NCBI RefSeq assembly: GCF_026191725.2
Contig: NZ_CP120863.1
Location: forward strand, 972,001-1,036,000
DNA length: 64,000 nt
DNA from: Roseibium porphyridii
GTDB taxonomy: Bacteria > Pseudomonadota > Alphaproteobacteria > Rhizobiales > Stappiaceae
Reading direction: 5' to 3'
In this document: in pieces, positions 18,186 through 25,936 of the stretch
Position numbering within the stretch: the first letter of the stretch is position 1
Layout: each line of letters begins with the position of its first letter
The notes under the pieces: generated by a model
Seen by the model: only the letters and a program-made list of their open reading frames with translations
What the model was told of the DNA's origin: nothing
The model's database searches: none
Made by a program: the position numbers and the translations under genes

Positions 18186-19547
18186 TCATGCCGCCTTTGC
18201 TGCCGCATTGTCGAGCGGCATCTGAACCTTGATCCGGGTGCCGCCGGAGGAACGCCGGCTCAGGGAGAGGCTGCCGCCATAGGTCTCGATCCGTTCGCGC
18301 ATGTTGCGGAAGCCTAGCCCGCCGGATTTCGGCAGCGGTCGGGGAAGTCCGACGCCATTGTCTTCGACGGACAGAACAAGCGACTGCAATCCGACTTTCA
18401 GGCTGATGCTGACCTCGTTTGCCTGGGAGTGTCGCGCCACGTTCGTCATACATTCCTGGACCACGCGGTAAAGGGCGGTTTTTGCACCCTCCGACAATCG
18501 GCTGTGACATTGCTCTGCGGTCACATTTACGGTTATGCCGGACTGATTTTGAAATTCCTTGCCCAAACTGCCGAGAGCTGCGGCAAGTCCCATATCGTCA
18601 AGAACGCTTGGTCGAAGGTCGCGGGAGATCCTCCGAACTTCTGCAATCGTGCCGTCGAGTGTCTTCAGGCACTTGGCTGCCTGGACTTGAAGATCCGGAT
18701 CCCTGTTCGCTTCGCTATGGATCATTTCAACGCCATAGCGCACGGAGACAAGCAATTGCGAGATGCTGTCGTGCAGTTCCGTTGAAACCCGCTTGCGCTC
18801 CTGTTCCTGGACCTGGAAAATCCGGTTGGTCAACTCTTTCAGTTTGCTGTCAGCAAACCGTTGTTCGGAGAAGCGCACGCCGGCGATCAGCGAGCCTGCA
18901 ATCACGATGGCCGCAAGCGTGATCATGAAAATAACAAACAGGGTCTGTCGGATACTGAGAGCGAACTCCGTCCGGATCGCAGCAACTTCGCGTGCAATAT
19001 CGTCCGTGTAGAGACCGGTACCGAGCATCCAGTCCCACTTGCTCAGCAGGATCGCGTAGCCGAGCTTTTCTTCCACCGACCCGGTTGAAGGCTTGTGCCA
19101 GACATACTGATGAAATCCTCCACCTTCCTTGGCTGCTCCTATCAGATTGCGGATTACGTAGTCGCCGTTGTTGTCCTGCAGGTCCCACCAGTTGCCCCCG
19201 ACCAGATGCGGCAGTTTCGGGTGAACCACATTGGTGCCGTCCAGCTGATAGACAAAGAAGTATCCATCATAGTCGAAGGTGAGGTTTTGGAGGATTTCCT
19301 TCACTTCGGCCTGGGCTGCCTCACGGCCGTCCGGCTCGTCTCTGTAAATCTGTTCAATGGACGTCAGTGCCAGGCTGACATAGTTGCGAATTTCCTGCCG
19401 CTTGGCGGCGAGAATACGTTGTTCGACGGACTGGGTTTCAGCATTGATGAGTTCAAGCGATTGATAGTAGGTCGCCCCCCCGATCAGCAGCGAGACCGCG
19501 ATCAGCGGTAAAATGGTGATGAGCAGCAATTTGGTCTTAAATGTCAC
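18186..19547 (-). CDS. Membrane sensor histidine kinase, single Cache domain, HisKA_3 type
   Basis: Two membrane helices (starting FKTKLLLITILPLIAVSLL, and near residue 205) bracket a periplasmic Cache domain with GYFFVYQLDG and WDWMLGTGLYTDDI, typical of sCache_2 sensors of small organic acids. The cytoplasmic part has a HisKA_3 dimerisation helix with His259 in STELHDSISQ and a HATPase_c domain (VEDNGVGL, GGLGFRNMRERI). It should sense a periplasmic carboxylate and phosphorylate the adjacent NarL-type regulator. GTG at 19547 has GAGGGC upstream and places the first membrane helix at the N-terminus. An ATG at 19604 adds 19 residues but would overlap the inverted repeat in the divergent promoter region. 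Confidence 0.93.
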   Translation of the reverse strand: MTFKTKLLLITILPLIAVSLLIGGATYYQSLELINAETQSVEQRILAAKRQEIRNYVSLALTSIEQIYRDEPDGREAAQAEVKEILQNLTFDYDGYFFVYQLDGTNVVHPKLPHLVGGNWWDLQDNNGDYVIRNLIGAAKEGGGFHQYVWHKPSTGSVEEKLGYAILLSKWDWMLGTGLYTDDIAREVAAIRTEFALSIRQTLFVIFMITLAAIVIAGSLIAGVRFSEQRFADSKLKELTNRIFQVQEQERKRVSTELHDSISQLLVSVRYGVEMIHSEANRDPDLQVQAAKCLKTLDGTIAEVRRISRDLRPSVLDDMGLAAALGSLGKEFQNQSGITVNVTAEQCHSRLSEGAKTALYRVVQECMTNVARHSQANEVSISLKVGLQSLVLSVEDNGVGLPRPLPKSGGLGFRNMRERIETYGGSLSLSRRSSGGTRIKVQMPLDNAAAKAA

Positions 19548-19594
19548 TAAATTCGCCCTCTTGTTGCACCAATACTCATTGCTCTTGCCATCTC

Positions 19595-19632
19595 TTGCGC
19601 ACATCTCGGTAGAACTACTGAGAAGTTGCGCA
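19595..19632. promoter_or_regulatory. Repeat-rich operator candidate between the kinase gene and the TRAP operon
   Basis: An imperfect 20-base palindrome (19604-19623, arms TCTCGGTAG and CTACTGAGA around AA) is flanked by two identical TTGCGCA heptamers at 19595 and 19626, 31 bases or about three helix turns apart. It lies in the divergent control region and is a good candidate site for the NarL-type regulator. Confidence 0.5.
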
Positions 19633-19736
19633 GAACCACGAATAGATTTGCGGTCACTCCGTCAACTAGACATACGTCGAGATCGGTGCAAGTGTGTATT
19701 CCGATCTGAAATCGGGTCCGTTTAGGGAGGAAACTA

Positions 19737-20837
19737 ATGGATCGTCGTTCGTTTATCAAAAAGGCTGGCCTGGGCGCTGGCGGTATTGCTGCTGGCTCCG
19801 CTCTTGCTGCTCCGGCAATTGCGCAGGGCACCACCGACATGGTGATCGTGTCCACGTGGCCGCGGGATTTCCCAGGACTGGGTATTCCGGCACAGCGCCT
19901 TGCCGCTCGTATCGCCGAGCTGACCGAAGGCCGTATCAACGTTCAGTATTTCGCTGCTGGCGAGCGCGTTGGCGCGTTTGACTCCTTCGACGAAGTTGCT
20001 TCCGGTAACGCGCAGGCCTACATCGCCGCCGACTATTACTGGAAAGGCAAGCATCCGGGTTGGGCAGCATTCACTGCTGTACCGTTCGGCCTTACTGTCA
20101 CCGAAATGGACGCCTGGATTAAGTTCGGCGGCGGCCAGGAGCTCTGGGATGAGCTGGCAGCTGGCTTTGGTCTGAAAAACTTTGCTTGCGGTAACACCGG
20201 CGTTCAGATGGGCGGCTGGTTCAACAAGGAAATCGAAACTGCTGACGACCTGAAAGGTCTGAAGATGCGTATTCCGGGTCAGGGCGGTGACGTTCTGGCG
20301 AAACTCGGCGCATCTCCGGTATCTCTGCCAGGTGGCCAGATCTACGAAAACCTTGTCTCCGGCGCGATTGACGCGACTGAGTGGGTTGGCCCGTTCAACG
20401 ACTACTTCATGAAGTTCTACGAAGCGGCCAAGTACTACTACTATCCGGGTATGCATGAGCCGGGTGCCATGTTGGCCATGGGCTGCAACAAAGACTGGTT
20501 CGACGGACTTTCCAAGACCGACCAGGCCATCATTGCAGCAGCATGTGCGGAAGAAAACGCCAACACCATGGCGGAAACAAATGCCAACAACGGTGTTTAT
20601 CTGAAGCGCTTGATCGAAGAACACGGCGTTGAACTGAAAGAGTTCAATGACGAGATTTACGATGCGTTCGGTGAAGCTGCACAGGAAGTTCTCGAAGAGG
20701 CAATGGATCACTCTCCAGAGTCCAAGAAGATCTTCGAAAGCGTTGTCAATGCGCGCCAGGAAATCGGCAGCTGGATGGCAATCTCCGACGTTGCTTATTC
20801 CAACAAGCGTAACCGCGTTCTGGGCATTCCGTCCTAA
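19737..20837 (+). CDS. TRAP transporter substrate-binding protein (TakP-like, DctP family)
   Basis: The 366-residue periplasmic protein has a twin-arginine-type signal peptide (DRRSFIKKAGLG, ending AAPAIAQ). It carries the DctP-family motifs QMGGWFNKEI, LKGLKMRIPG and ATEWVGPFND, which resemble the alpha-keto-acid binding protein TakP from Rhodobacter in layout and sequence. It captures its ligand for the two membrane subunits encoded downstream. AGGGAGG precedes the ATG. Codon choice is very regular, as expected for an abundant protein. A GAAA-loop hairpin follows the stop, probably to stabilise this part of the message. The ligand (a 2-oxo or hydroxy acid) is inferred. Confidence 0.95.
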   Translation: MDRRSFIKKAGLGAGGIAAGSALAAPAIAQGTTDMVIVSTWPRDFPGLGIPAQRLAARIAELTEGRINVQYFAAGERVGAFDSFDEVASGNAQAYIAADYYWKGKHPGWAAFTAVPFGLTVTEMDAWIKFGGGQELWDELAAGFGLKNFACGNTGVQMGGWFNKEIETADDLKGLKMRIPGQGGDVLAKLGASPVSLPGGQIYENLVSGAIDATEWVGPFNDYFMKFYEAAKYYYYPGMHEPGAMLAMGCNKDWFDGLSKTDQAIIAAACAEENANTMAETNANNGVYLKRLIEEHGVELKEFNDEIYDAFGEAAQEVLEEAMDHSPESKKIFESVVNARQEIGSWMAISDVAYSNKRNRVLGIPS

Positions 20838-20854
20838 ACATGGTTCGGAGCTAA

Positions 20855-20878
20855 AGGGGCGGGAGAAATCCCGTCCCT
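20855..20878 (+). terminator. Intercistronic hairpin after the TRAP binding-protein gene
   Basis: A ten-base stem (20855-20864 with 20869-20878, one G-U pair) is closed by a GAAA tetraloop, followed by only a short pyrimidine stretch. It is more likely a partial terminator or mRNA-stabilising element than a full stop, since the permease genes follow in the same direction. Confidence 0.7.
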
Positions 20879-20914
20879 CTTCGCATTGACAAGACTAAAA
20901 AAGGCAAAGCCACG

Positions 20915-21949
20915 ATGACGGCCTTGGACGGGGTTCAAGACGGCTCGTCTGCCATAAATTCCGACGGTTCACATTCGTCCGGTAGTGCTCGCATCTACCG
21001 CCTTTTCGGGTGGGTTGTGCTTGCAGTCATGGCAGCGTTTCTGATCAACAACTACCTCACGTATTGGCAGAACCTGCCCGGGATTTCCCCCATTTTCGGT
21101 GGAAAGGCAAACGGATCGATGCCGATCCTTTGGTCCTGGCTGCAACTGGCAATCTATGCGGCATTCGCTCTTTGGGGCATTTCCTACGTATCGCGATCAA
21201 GCGCAACACTGCGCGAAGACAGCGCCAGGATCAGTCAGATCAATGCCTATTTGATCCGAGCCGCGTTTTTTGCCGTGCTGATCGTAGGCCTTGTCGATGC
21301 TGCTATCTCATTTTTGCGTGTGGAAGGTTTGCTCGCAGGTGTGGTTGGCGAACAGCTGGCGGAAGATCTCGGCAAATCGCGCTTCCGTGGCGCATATGTT
21401 CATATGCCGCTGATCGCTGCATCGGTGGTGATTGCCGCTTTCACCAGAACGCTCGGTTTTACCTGGCTGGCACTGCTTGTTGTCGGTGCCGAGCTCATGA
21501 TCGTGATCGGCCGTTTCGTTTTCTCCTACGAACAGGCCTTTCTGGCTGACCTCGTGCGCTTCTGGTATGCGGCACTGTTCCTGTTCGCCAGTGCCTATAC
21601 GCTTTTGGAAGAAGGCCACGTGAGGGTCGACGTCTTCTATGCGGGCATGGCTGCGAGGACCAAGGGGTATGTCAATGCCGTCGGTTCCGTGGTCTTGGGC
21701 ATGAGCCTTTGCACTGTGATCCTGGTTATCGGCATGGGCGGCAAGCAAAACATCATCAACAGCCCGATCTTGAGTTACGAAGTGACCCAGGCCGGATTTG
21801 GTCTTTACGTGAAGTATCTCATGGCGGGTTTCCTCGGTGTCTTTGCCGTGACCATGATGGTCCAGTTCGTGGCCTATTTCCTAGACGCTGTCGCCGACAT
21901 TCGCGGTGAGCCCGGCGGACGGGATCATGACAGCCATTCTGTTCAATAG
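20915..21949 (+). CDS. TRAP transporter small permease (DctQ-type, enlarged)
   Basis: The 344-residue membrane protein is about twice the usual DctQ length. Its C-terminal half holds the conserved DctQ region (AYTLLEEGHVRVDVFY followed by two helices). The N-terminal half adds three to four membrane helices and a loop (about residues 50-140). Enlarged DctQ subunits are known in the keto-acid/mannitol-type TRAP systems. It should form the membrane complex with the large permease that starts 21 bases downstream. What the additional N-terminal helices do is not known. Confidence 0.92.
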   Translation: MTALDGVQDGSSAINSDGSHSSGSARIYRLFGWVVLAVMAAFLINNYLTYWQNLPGISPIFGGKANGSMPILWSWLQLAIYAAFALWGISYVSRSSATLREDSARISQINAYLIRAAFFAVLIVGLVDAAISFLRVEGLLAGVVGEQLAEDLGKSRFRGAYVHMPLIAASVVIAAFTRTLGFTWLALLVVGAELMIVIGRFVFSYEQAFLADLVRFWYAALFLFASAYTLLEEGHVRVDVFYAGMAARTKGYVNAVGSVVLGMSLCTVILVIGMGGKQNIINSPILSYEVTQAGFGLYVKYLMAGFLGVFAVTMMVQFVAYFLDAVADIRGEPGGRDHDSHSVQ

Positions 21950-21970
21950 AGCCTGACGAGACCACTTGAT

Positions 21971-24637
21971 ATGGAACTTTTCTTCCTCTTCCTTCTTGTC
22001 GTCCTGATGGCTTTTGCCTTGGGGTCCGGCTTTCCGGTCGCCTTTGCCCTTCCCGGGTCGGCCATTCTGACCATCGGCATTGCTGCAGGATCGGGATACC
22101 TGTTTGCCGGTGATCCGGCAGCCTATTTCGCCCATGGCGGAGCCGGACAGTGGCTCAGCGCAGGTGTCACGAACTTCCGAGGCATCTATTGGGAGGCGGA
22201 ACGAGATACGCTGATCGCCATTCCGCTTTTCGTTTTCATGGGCATCATGCTTCAGCGCTCGAAGATTGCTGAAGATCTGCTCGTGACGATGGCGCGTCTG
22301 TTCGGTCCGGTTCCCGGCGGTCTCGGCATTTCGGTGGTGTTCGTGGGCGCTCTTTTGGCAGCGACCACAGGTATCGTTGGTGCGACTGTTGTCGCCATGG
22401 GCCTGATTTCGCTTCCGGCGATGCTGCGCAACAACTATTCGGTTCCCTTGGCGACCGGCACGATTGCCGCGTCCGGCACGCTCGGTCAGATTATTCCTCC
22501 GTCCATCGTTCTCATCATTCTGGCCGACCAGTTGGCAAGTGCGGTGGATCAGGCAGGGTCGCTGCGCCAGACACTTTACAAGGACAGTACCGGCGAGATT
22601 TCCATGCCGTCGGATTTCTCGGTTGTCTCGACCAGCGCCGGTGAAATGTTCCTCGGGGCGTTTCTGCCGGGTCTTGTTCTGGTCGGCCTCTATATGCTGT
22701 TCATTCTCGGCTTTGCCCTGCTCAACCCCAAGGCGGCACCGGCCGTCCATGAGGAAGGTACTTTCACACGAAAGTTTGCGGGCAAAGTGGTTATCACCCT
22801 GGTGCCGCCGCTGGCTCTGATCTTCCTGGTGCTCGGCTCCATCATTGCCGGTATTGCAACAGTGAACCAGGCCGGTGCCATTGGCGCTGTCGGTGCGATG
22901 ATCATGGCCGGCTACCGTCTCCGCGAAGGCAAGAAGGGCGCTTATTCGCCGGCTATCCTTGCTGTGATCGCTCTGCTTGGACTTGCGATGGTGATCAGCT
23001 TCATCGGAGCGGTGAACATCAAACTGGTTACATCCAGCCAGGATGTGCTTGGTCTGGTGCTTGCGCTCATAGCTGTCTCTCTGCTGCTGATTGCCATTTT
23101 CTGGTCCGGCTGGCGTACGCTGCAACTTGAAAACACCTTGCGTGGTGTCATGGTGGAAACCGCCAAGACGACGTCACTGGTGTTCATCATTCTGCTCGGC
23201 GCTGCCATGCTCACATCGGCCTTCAGGGCCTTTGGTGGGGAGGAGCTTGTCAAGGACTTCCTGCAGGGTTTGCCGGGAGGTTTCTGGGCTCAGTTCCTGA
23301 TCGTCATGCTGGTGATCTTCATTCTGGGCTTTTTCCTCGATTTCATTGAGATCGCCGTGGTGGTCGTGCCGATTGTCGCGCCCATTCTGCTTGCAGATCC
23401 GTCAGCAAACGTGACGGCCGTCTGGCTCGGTGTGATGATCGGTCTCAACATCCAGACATCGTTCCTGACACCGCCGTTCGGGTTTGCGCTGTTTTACCTG
23501 CGCGGCGTTGCGCCGGCAGTCGTCAAGACGCTGGACATGTACAAGGGCGTGATCGCCTTTATCTGCCTGCAATTGTTGGCGCTTGGTATTGTCGGCCTTT
23601 ACCCGCAGCTGGTGAACTATCTGCCGAACCGGTCGACACTTCTGTCTGAGACTGCGCCGCCGCCCAAGAACCCGCGTCTGCAATACTGCATGGAGCGCCT
23701 TGTTCATGAGGATTTCCAGCAGAACGGCAGCTCGATTCTGACCGCGATCCAGAATGCGGAAAGTATCGACATGAGTTATCTTCCGGAAGATCTCCAGGAA
23801 GACATGGCCGAGGGTTTTGCGAAGGCAAGAGAAGCTCTGCCCTTGATGCAAGCCATCAAGGACGCAGAGAACCAGGTTGCTTCAGCCTCCGGCGACTACC
23901 GACCGATGCACATTCAGGTGCGGGCGCTGGAGCGCGATGCGCGCCGGATCGACGAACGCATCGAAGAACTGCAGGTTGTTGTCGACAGGTCCGGCGAGGG
24001 GGGTGTCTATTCTCCTGAGCAAGGCGAGCGTGCGCAGGCGCGTATCGAGGCTCTTCAGAAAGAGCATGACGCCCTGTTGGCCGAGATCCCCGAGACCTGG
24101 GAAAGTGTCTATGGCGAGTTCTCCCAGATCCAGAAAGCGGAAAACACAGCCCGGCTGACCTATCGCAGGACAGTTGACCAGGCCTATGAACCGATGCTGG
24201 AGTTGAAGGCAATCCTGGCCGATGCCGATACGGTTGCAGCTTTCAAACCTGAGCTGGAAGCGTTGAAGCAGGAGGTTCCCCAGCTTGAGCCGGATGCCGC
24301 AGTGGAAGCCATTGCTGCCATGCGGTCAAAGGTCGGTGCTGCAGAAGGGACCAGCGATATCCGAAAGGGTCTGACCGAAGCACGCAAGATCATGCGGAGC
24401 CGTGAGCCGAATGCGGAAGCCGCCGTTGAAGAGATCAACAAATCTCTGGCGGCGCTCGATGCGGATCTTGCCTGGCGCCAGAAAGCGGCAAATGAAATCC
24501 TGCCGCAAATTGCCGCCTATGACGCTGCGATTGTCAACAATATCGGTTTGCGTCAGCAAAACCGGTTGCCGAATGACATGGCTCTGGACGTAGCAGCCTG
24601 TCTGTCCGATCACAGGGACATTTCCCTGAGCTTCTGA
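21971..24637 (+). CDS. TRAP transporter large permease (DctM-type) with long soluble C-terminal tail
   Basis: The 888-residue protein starts as a DctM permease (FALPGSAILTIGI, GIVGATVVAMGL, GTLGQIIPPSIVLIILADQL), which couples substrate movement to a sodium gradient. Helices end near residue 548 (LYPQLVNYLP). Residues about 549-888 are hydrophilic, rich in Glu, Lys, Arg and Ala, and look like long coiled-coil helices (for example VRALERDARRIDERIEEL). DctM proteins are usually around 430 residues, longer in keto-acid-type systems, and this tail is unusual. It contains a DYRPMHIQ segment and repeated Ala/Glu heptads. The tail could bind a cytoplasmic partner or an enzyme; that is inference. Confidence 0.92.
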   Translation: MELFFLFLLVVLMAFALGSGFPVAFALPGSAILTIGIAAGSGYLFAGDPAAYFAHGGAGQWLSAGVTNFRGIYWEAERDTLIAIPLFVFMGIMLQRSKIAEDLLVTMARLFGPVPGGLGISVVFVGALLAATTGIVGATVVAMGLISLPAMLRNNYSVPLATGTIAASGTLGQIIPPSIVLIILADQLASAVDQAGSLRQTLYKDSTGEISMPSDFSVVSTSAGEMFLGAFLPGLVLVGLYMLFILGFALLNPKAAPAVHEEGTFTRKFAGKVVITLVPPLALIFLVLGSIIAGIATVNQAGAIGAVGAMIMAGYRLREGKKGAYSPAILAVIALLGLAMVISFIGAVNIKLVTSSQDVLGLVLALIAVSLLLIAIFWSGWRTLQLENTLRGVMVETAKTTSLVFIILLGAAMLTSAFRAFGGEELVKDFLQGLPGGFWAQFLIVMLVIFILGFFLDFIEIAVVVVPIVAPILLADPSANVTAVWLGVMIGLNIQTSFLTPPFGFALFYLRGVAPAVVKTLDMYKGVIAFICLQLLALGIVGLYPQLVNYLPNRSTLLSETAPPPKNPRLQYCMERLVHEDFQQNGSSILTAIQNAESIDMSYLPEDLQEDMAEGFAKAREALPLMQAIKDAENQVASASGDYRPMHIQVRALERDARRIDERIEELQVVVDRSGEGGVYSPEQGERAQARIEALQKEHDALLAEIPETWESVYGEFSQIQKAENTARLTYRRTVDQAYEPMLELKAILADADTVAAFKPELEALKQEVPQLEPDAAVEAIAAMRSKVGAAEGTSDIRKGLTEARKIMRSREPNAEAAVEEINKSLAALDADLAWRQKAANEILPQIAAYDAAIVNNIGLRQQNRLPNDMALDVAACLSDHRDISLSF

Positions 24638-24660
24638 TCATCAGAACACACGTTTTAAAG

Positions 24661-24692
24661 GAGCGGGAGGAACAATCCTCCTGCTCTTTTCT
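24661..24692 (+). terminator. Rho-independent terminator of the TRAP operon
   Basis: An 11-base stem (24661-24671 with 24676-24686, one G-U pair) with an ACAA loop is followed by a T-rich tract. It lies 23 bases after the large permease stop. Confidence 0.85.
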
Positions 24693-24778
24693 TTGGTTCT
24701 CCGGTTAAATAGGTTGGACCCGGCAAGATGGCCTTGAGGCCAGACAGTGCGGCCAGTTCATCGACAGGGGAGAGCGAT

Positions 24779-25174
24779 ATGCGACGAACAGGACGTTGCC
24801 TTTGCGGCAAGGTAACCTTTTCGGCAGAGGCGATGCCGCGCTTTCAGGCTTGCCATTGTTCCTCATGCCGCAAATGGGTTGGAGGCCCGTTCCTTTCCGT
24901 TCCCTGCGAAAGGGCCGAGTTCAAAGGACCCGTCAAACGGTATGCTTCAAGCGAAGGTTTTGAGCGGGGATTCTGCGAGACCTGCGGATCCAACCTCTTC
25001 TTTCACCCGATCGGCAGCGGGTTGCATGGCATCCCGATTGGCCTTTTCGACGATCAATCGGATCTGCCATTCAAGGCTGAGTTCTTCATTGACGAGAAGC
25101 CTGAAAATTATGCGTTTTCAAACGATACCAGCCACCTGACGGCCGCCGAGTTCAGGGACAAATTTCGTAAATGA
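24779..25174 (+). CDS. GFA-family protein (glutathione-dependent formaldehyde-activating-like)
   Basis: The 131-residue protein has the GFA zinc ligands: CLCGKV near the start, CHCSSCRK, and CETCGS in the middle, seven cysteines in all. The family is named after an S-hydroxymethylglutathione synthase, but most members have unknown substrates. GGGGAGAG precedes the ATG at 24779; a longer frame from 24728 adds a serine-rich leader that is not family-like. It is convergent with the response regulator gene. Binding of zinc is confidently predicted; catalytic role is not. Confidence 0.9.
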   Translation: MRRTGRCLCGKVTFSAEAMPRFQACHCSSCRKWVGGPFLSVPCERAEFKGPVKRYASSEGFERGFCETCGSNLFFHPIGSGLHGIPIGLFDDQSDLPFKAEFFIDEKPENYAFSNDTSHLTAAEFRDKFRK

Positions 25175-25203
25175 AGAAGCAGGCTTCAGGCTTTTGCCGG
25201 TAT

Positions 25204-25929
25204 TCATCCGGTCCAATTTACGCCGCTTGCGAACATATAGCCCGATCCATAAACGGTTCTGATGACTTCAGCTTCGCCCTTTCTCGTCAGCTTTTTTCTG
25301 AGACGCGAGACTCGCACGTCAATCGAGCGATCCAGGCTTTCATCCCGCCCGCCATGCTCCAGCAGATAGTCACGCGTCAGGACCCGCTTCGGCGCGCGTA
25401 GCAAGGCTTCCAACAAAGTGGCCTCGCCGGTTGAAAGGAATGTTTCTTCTCCCTCGGGAGACGTCAGGCAGTGCGATGCCGGTCGATACGCCCAATTGTC
25501 AAACCGGGCAATCTCGACCTTTGATACTGACTGAACCTGATCTGAACTGCGCCGCAAGATGGATCTGATCCTTGCCACGACCTCGCGCGGGTCGAATGGT
25601 TTGACCACATAATCGTCAGCGCCCAGTTCCAGCCCCAGAACGCGGTCTGTAGAGTGGCCGCGTGCCGACAGGACGATGATCGGGACCGAGGACTGACGTC
25701 TGATTTCGTTGATGAGGGCCATGCCTTCCATGTCCGGAAGTCCCAGATCCACGATACAGGCGTCCGGAGTTTCCCGCTGCAGCGCATCAAGCACCTGCGC
25801 CGCAGTTGAAAAAACCCTGCCTTCCATTTCAAACTGAAGCATGGCGTCAATCAGCAAATTGCCGATCTCCGGTTCATCATCGACGATGAACACCGAGCGT
25901 TTGGCGCTTTGAACCGAGTGTGTCTGCAA
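25204..25929 (-). CDS. OmpR-family response regulator paired with the hybrid kinase
   Basis: The 241-residue protein has a receiver domain with acidic residues in VFIVDDEPEIG, phospho-acceptor Asp61 in IVDLGLPDMEG and Lys110 in DDYVVKPFDP, and a winged-helix DNA-binding domain (about 140-235) ending RTVYGSGYMF. The start is a TTG at 25929 preceded by AGAGGTAGG, seven bases after the kinase stop. Longer ORF starts extend into the kinase gene and are not family-like. It is the output partner of the PAS hybrid kinase just upstream. Targets are unknown. Confidence 0.92.
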   Translation of the reverse strand: MQTHSVQSAKRSVFIVDDEPEIGNLLIDAMLQFEMEGRVFSTAAQVLDALQRETPDACIVDLGLPDMEGMALINEIRRQSSVPIIVLSARGHSTDRVLGLELGADDYVVKPFDPREVVARIRSILRRSSDQVQSVSKVEIARFDNWAYRPASHCLTSPEGEETFLSTGEATLLEALLRAPKRVLTRDYLLEHGGRDESLDRSIDVRVSRLRKKLTRKGEAEVIRTVYGSGYMFASGVNWTG

Positions 25930-25936
25930 TGGAAGC

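Noticed and set aside
19734..20711. 325-residue minus-strand open frame opposite the TRAP binding-protein gene
   Set aside because: It is antisense to a gene with a clear signal peptide and DctP motifs; codon regularity of that gene keeps the reverse frame open by chance.
21881..23125. 414-residue minus-strand open frame across the TRAP permease
   Set aside because: Its composition (His, Arg, Asn, Gln, Asp rich) is that of an antisense shadow of a hydrophobic membrane protein gene.
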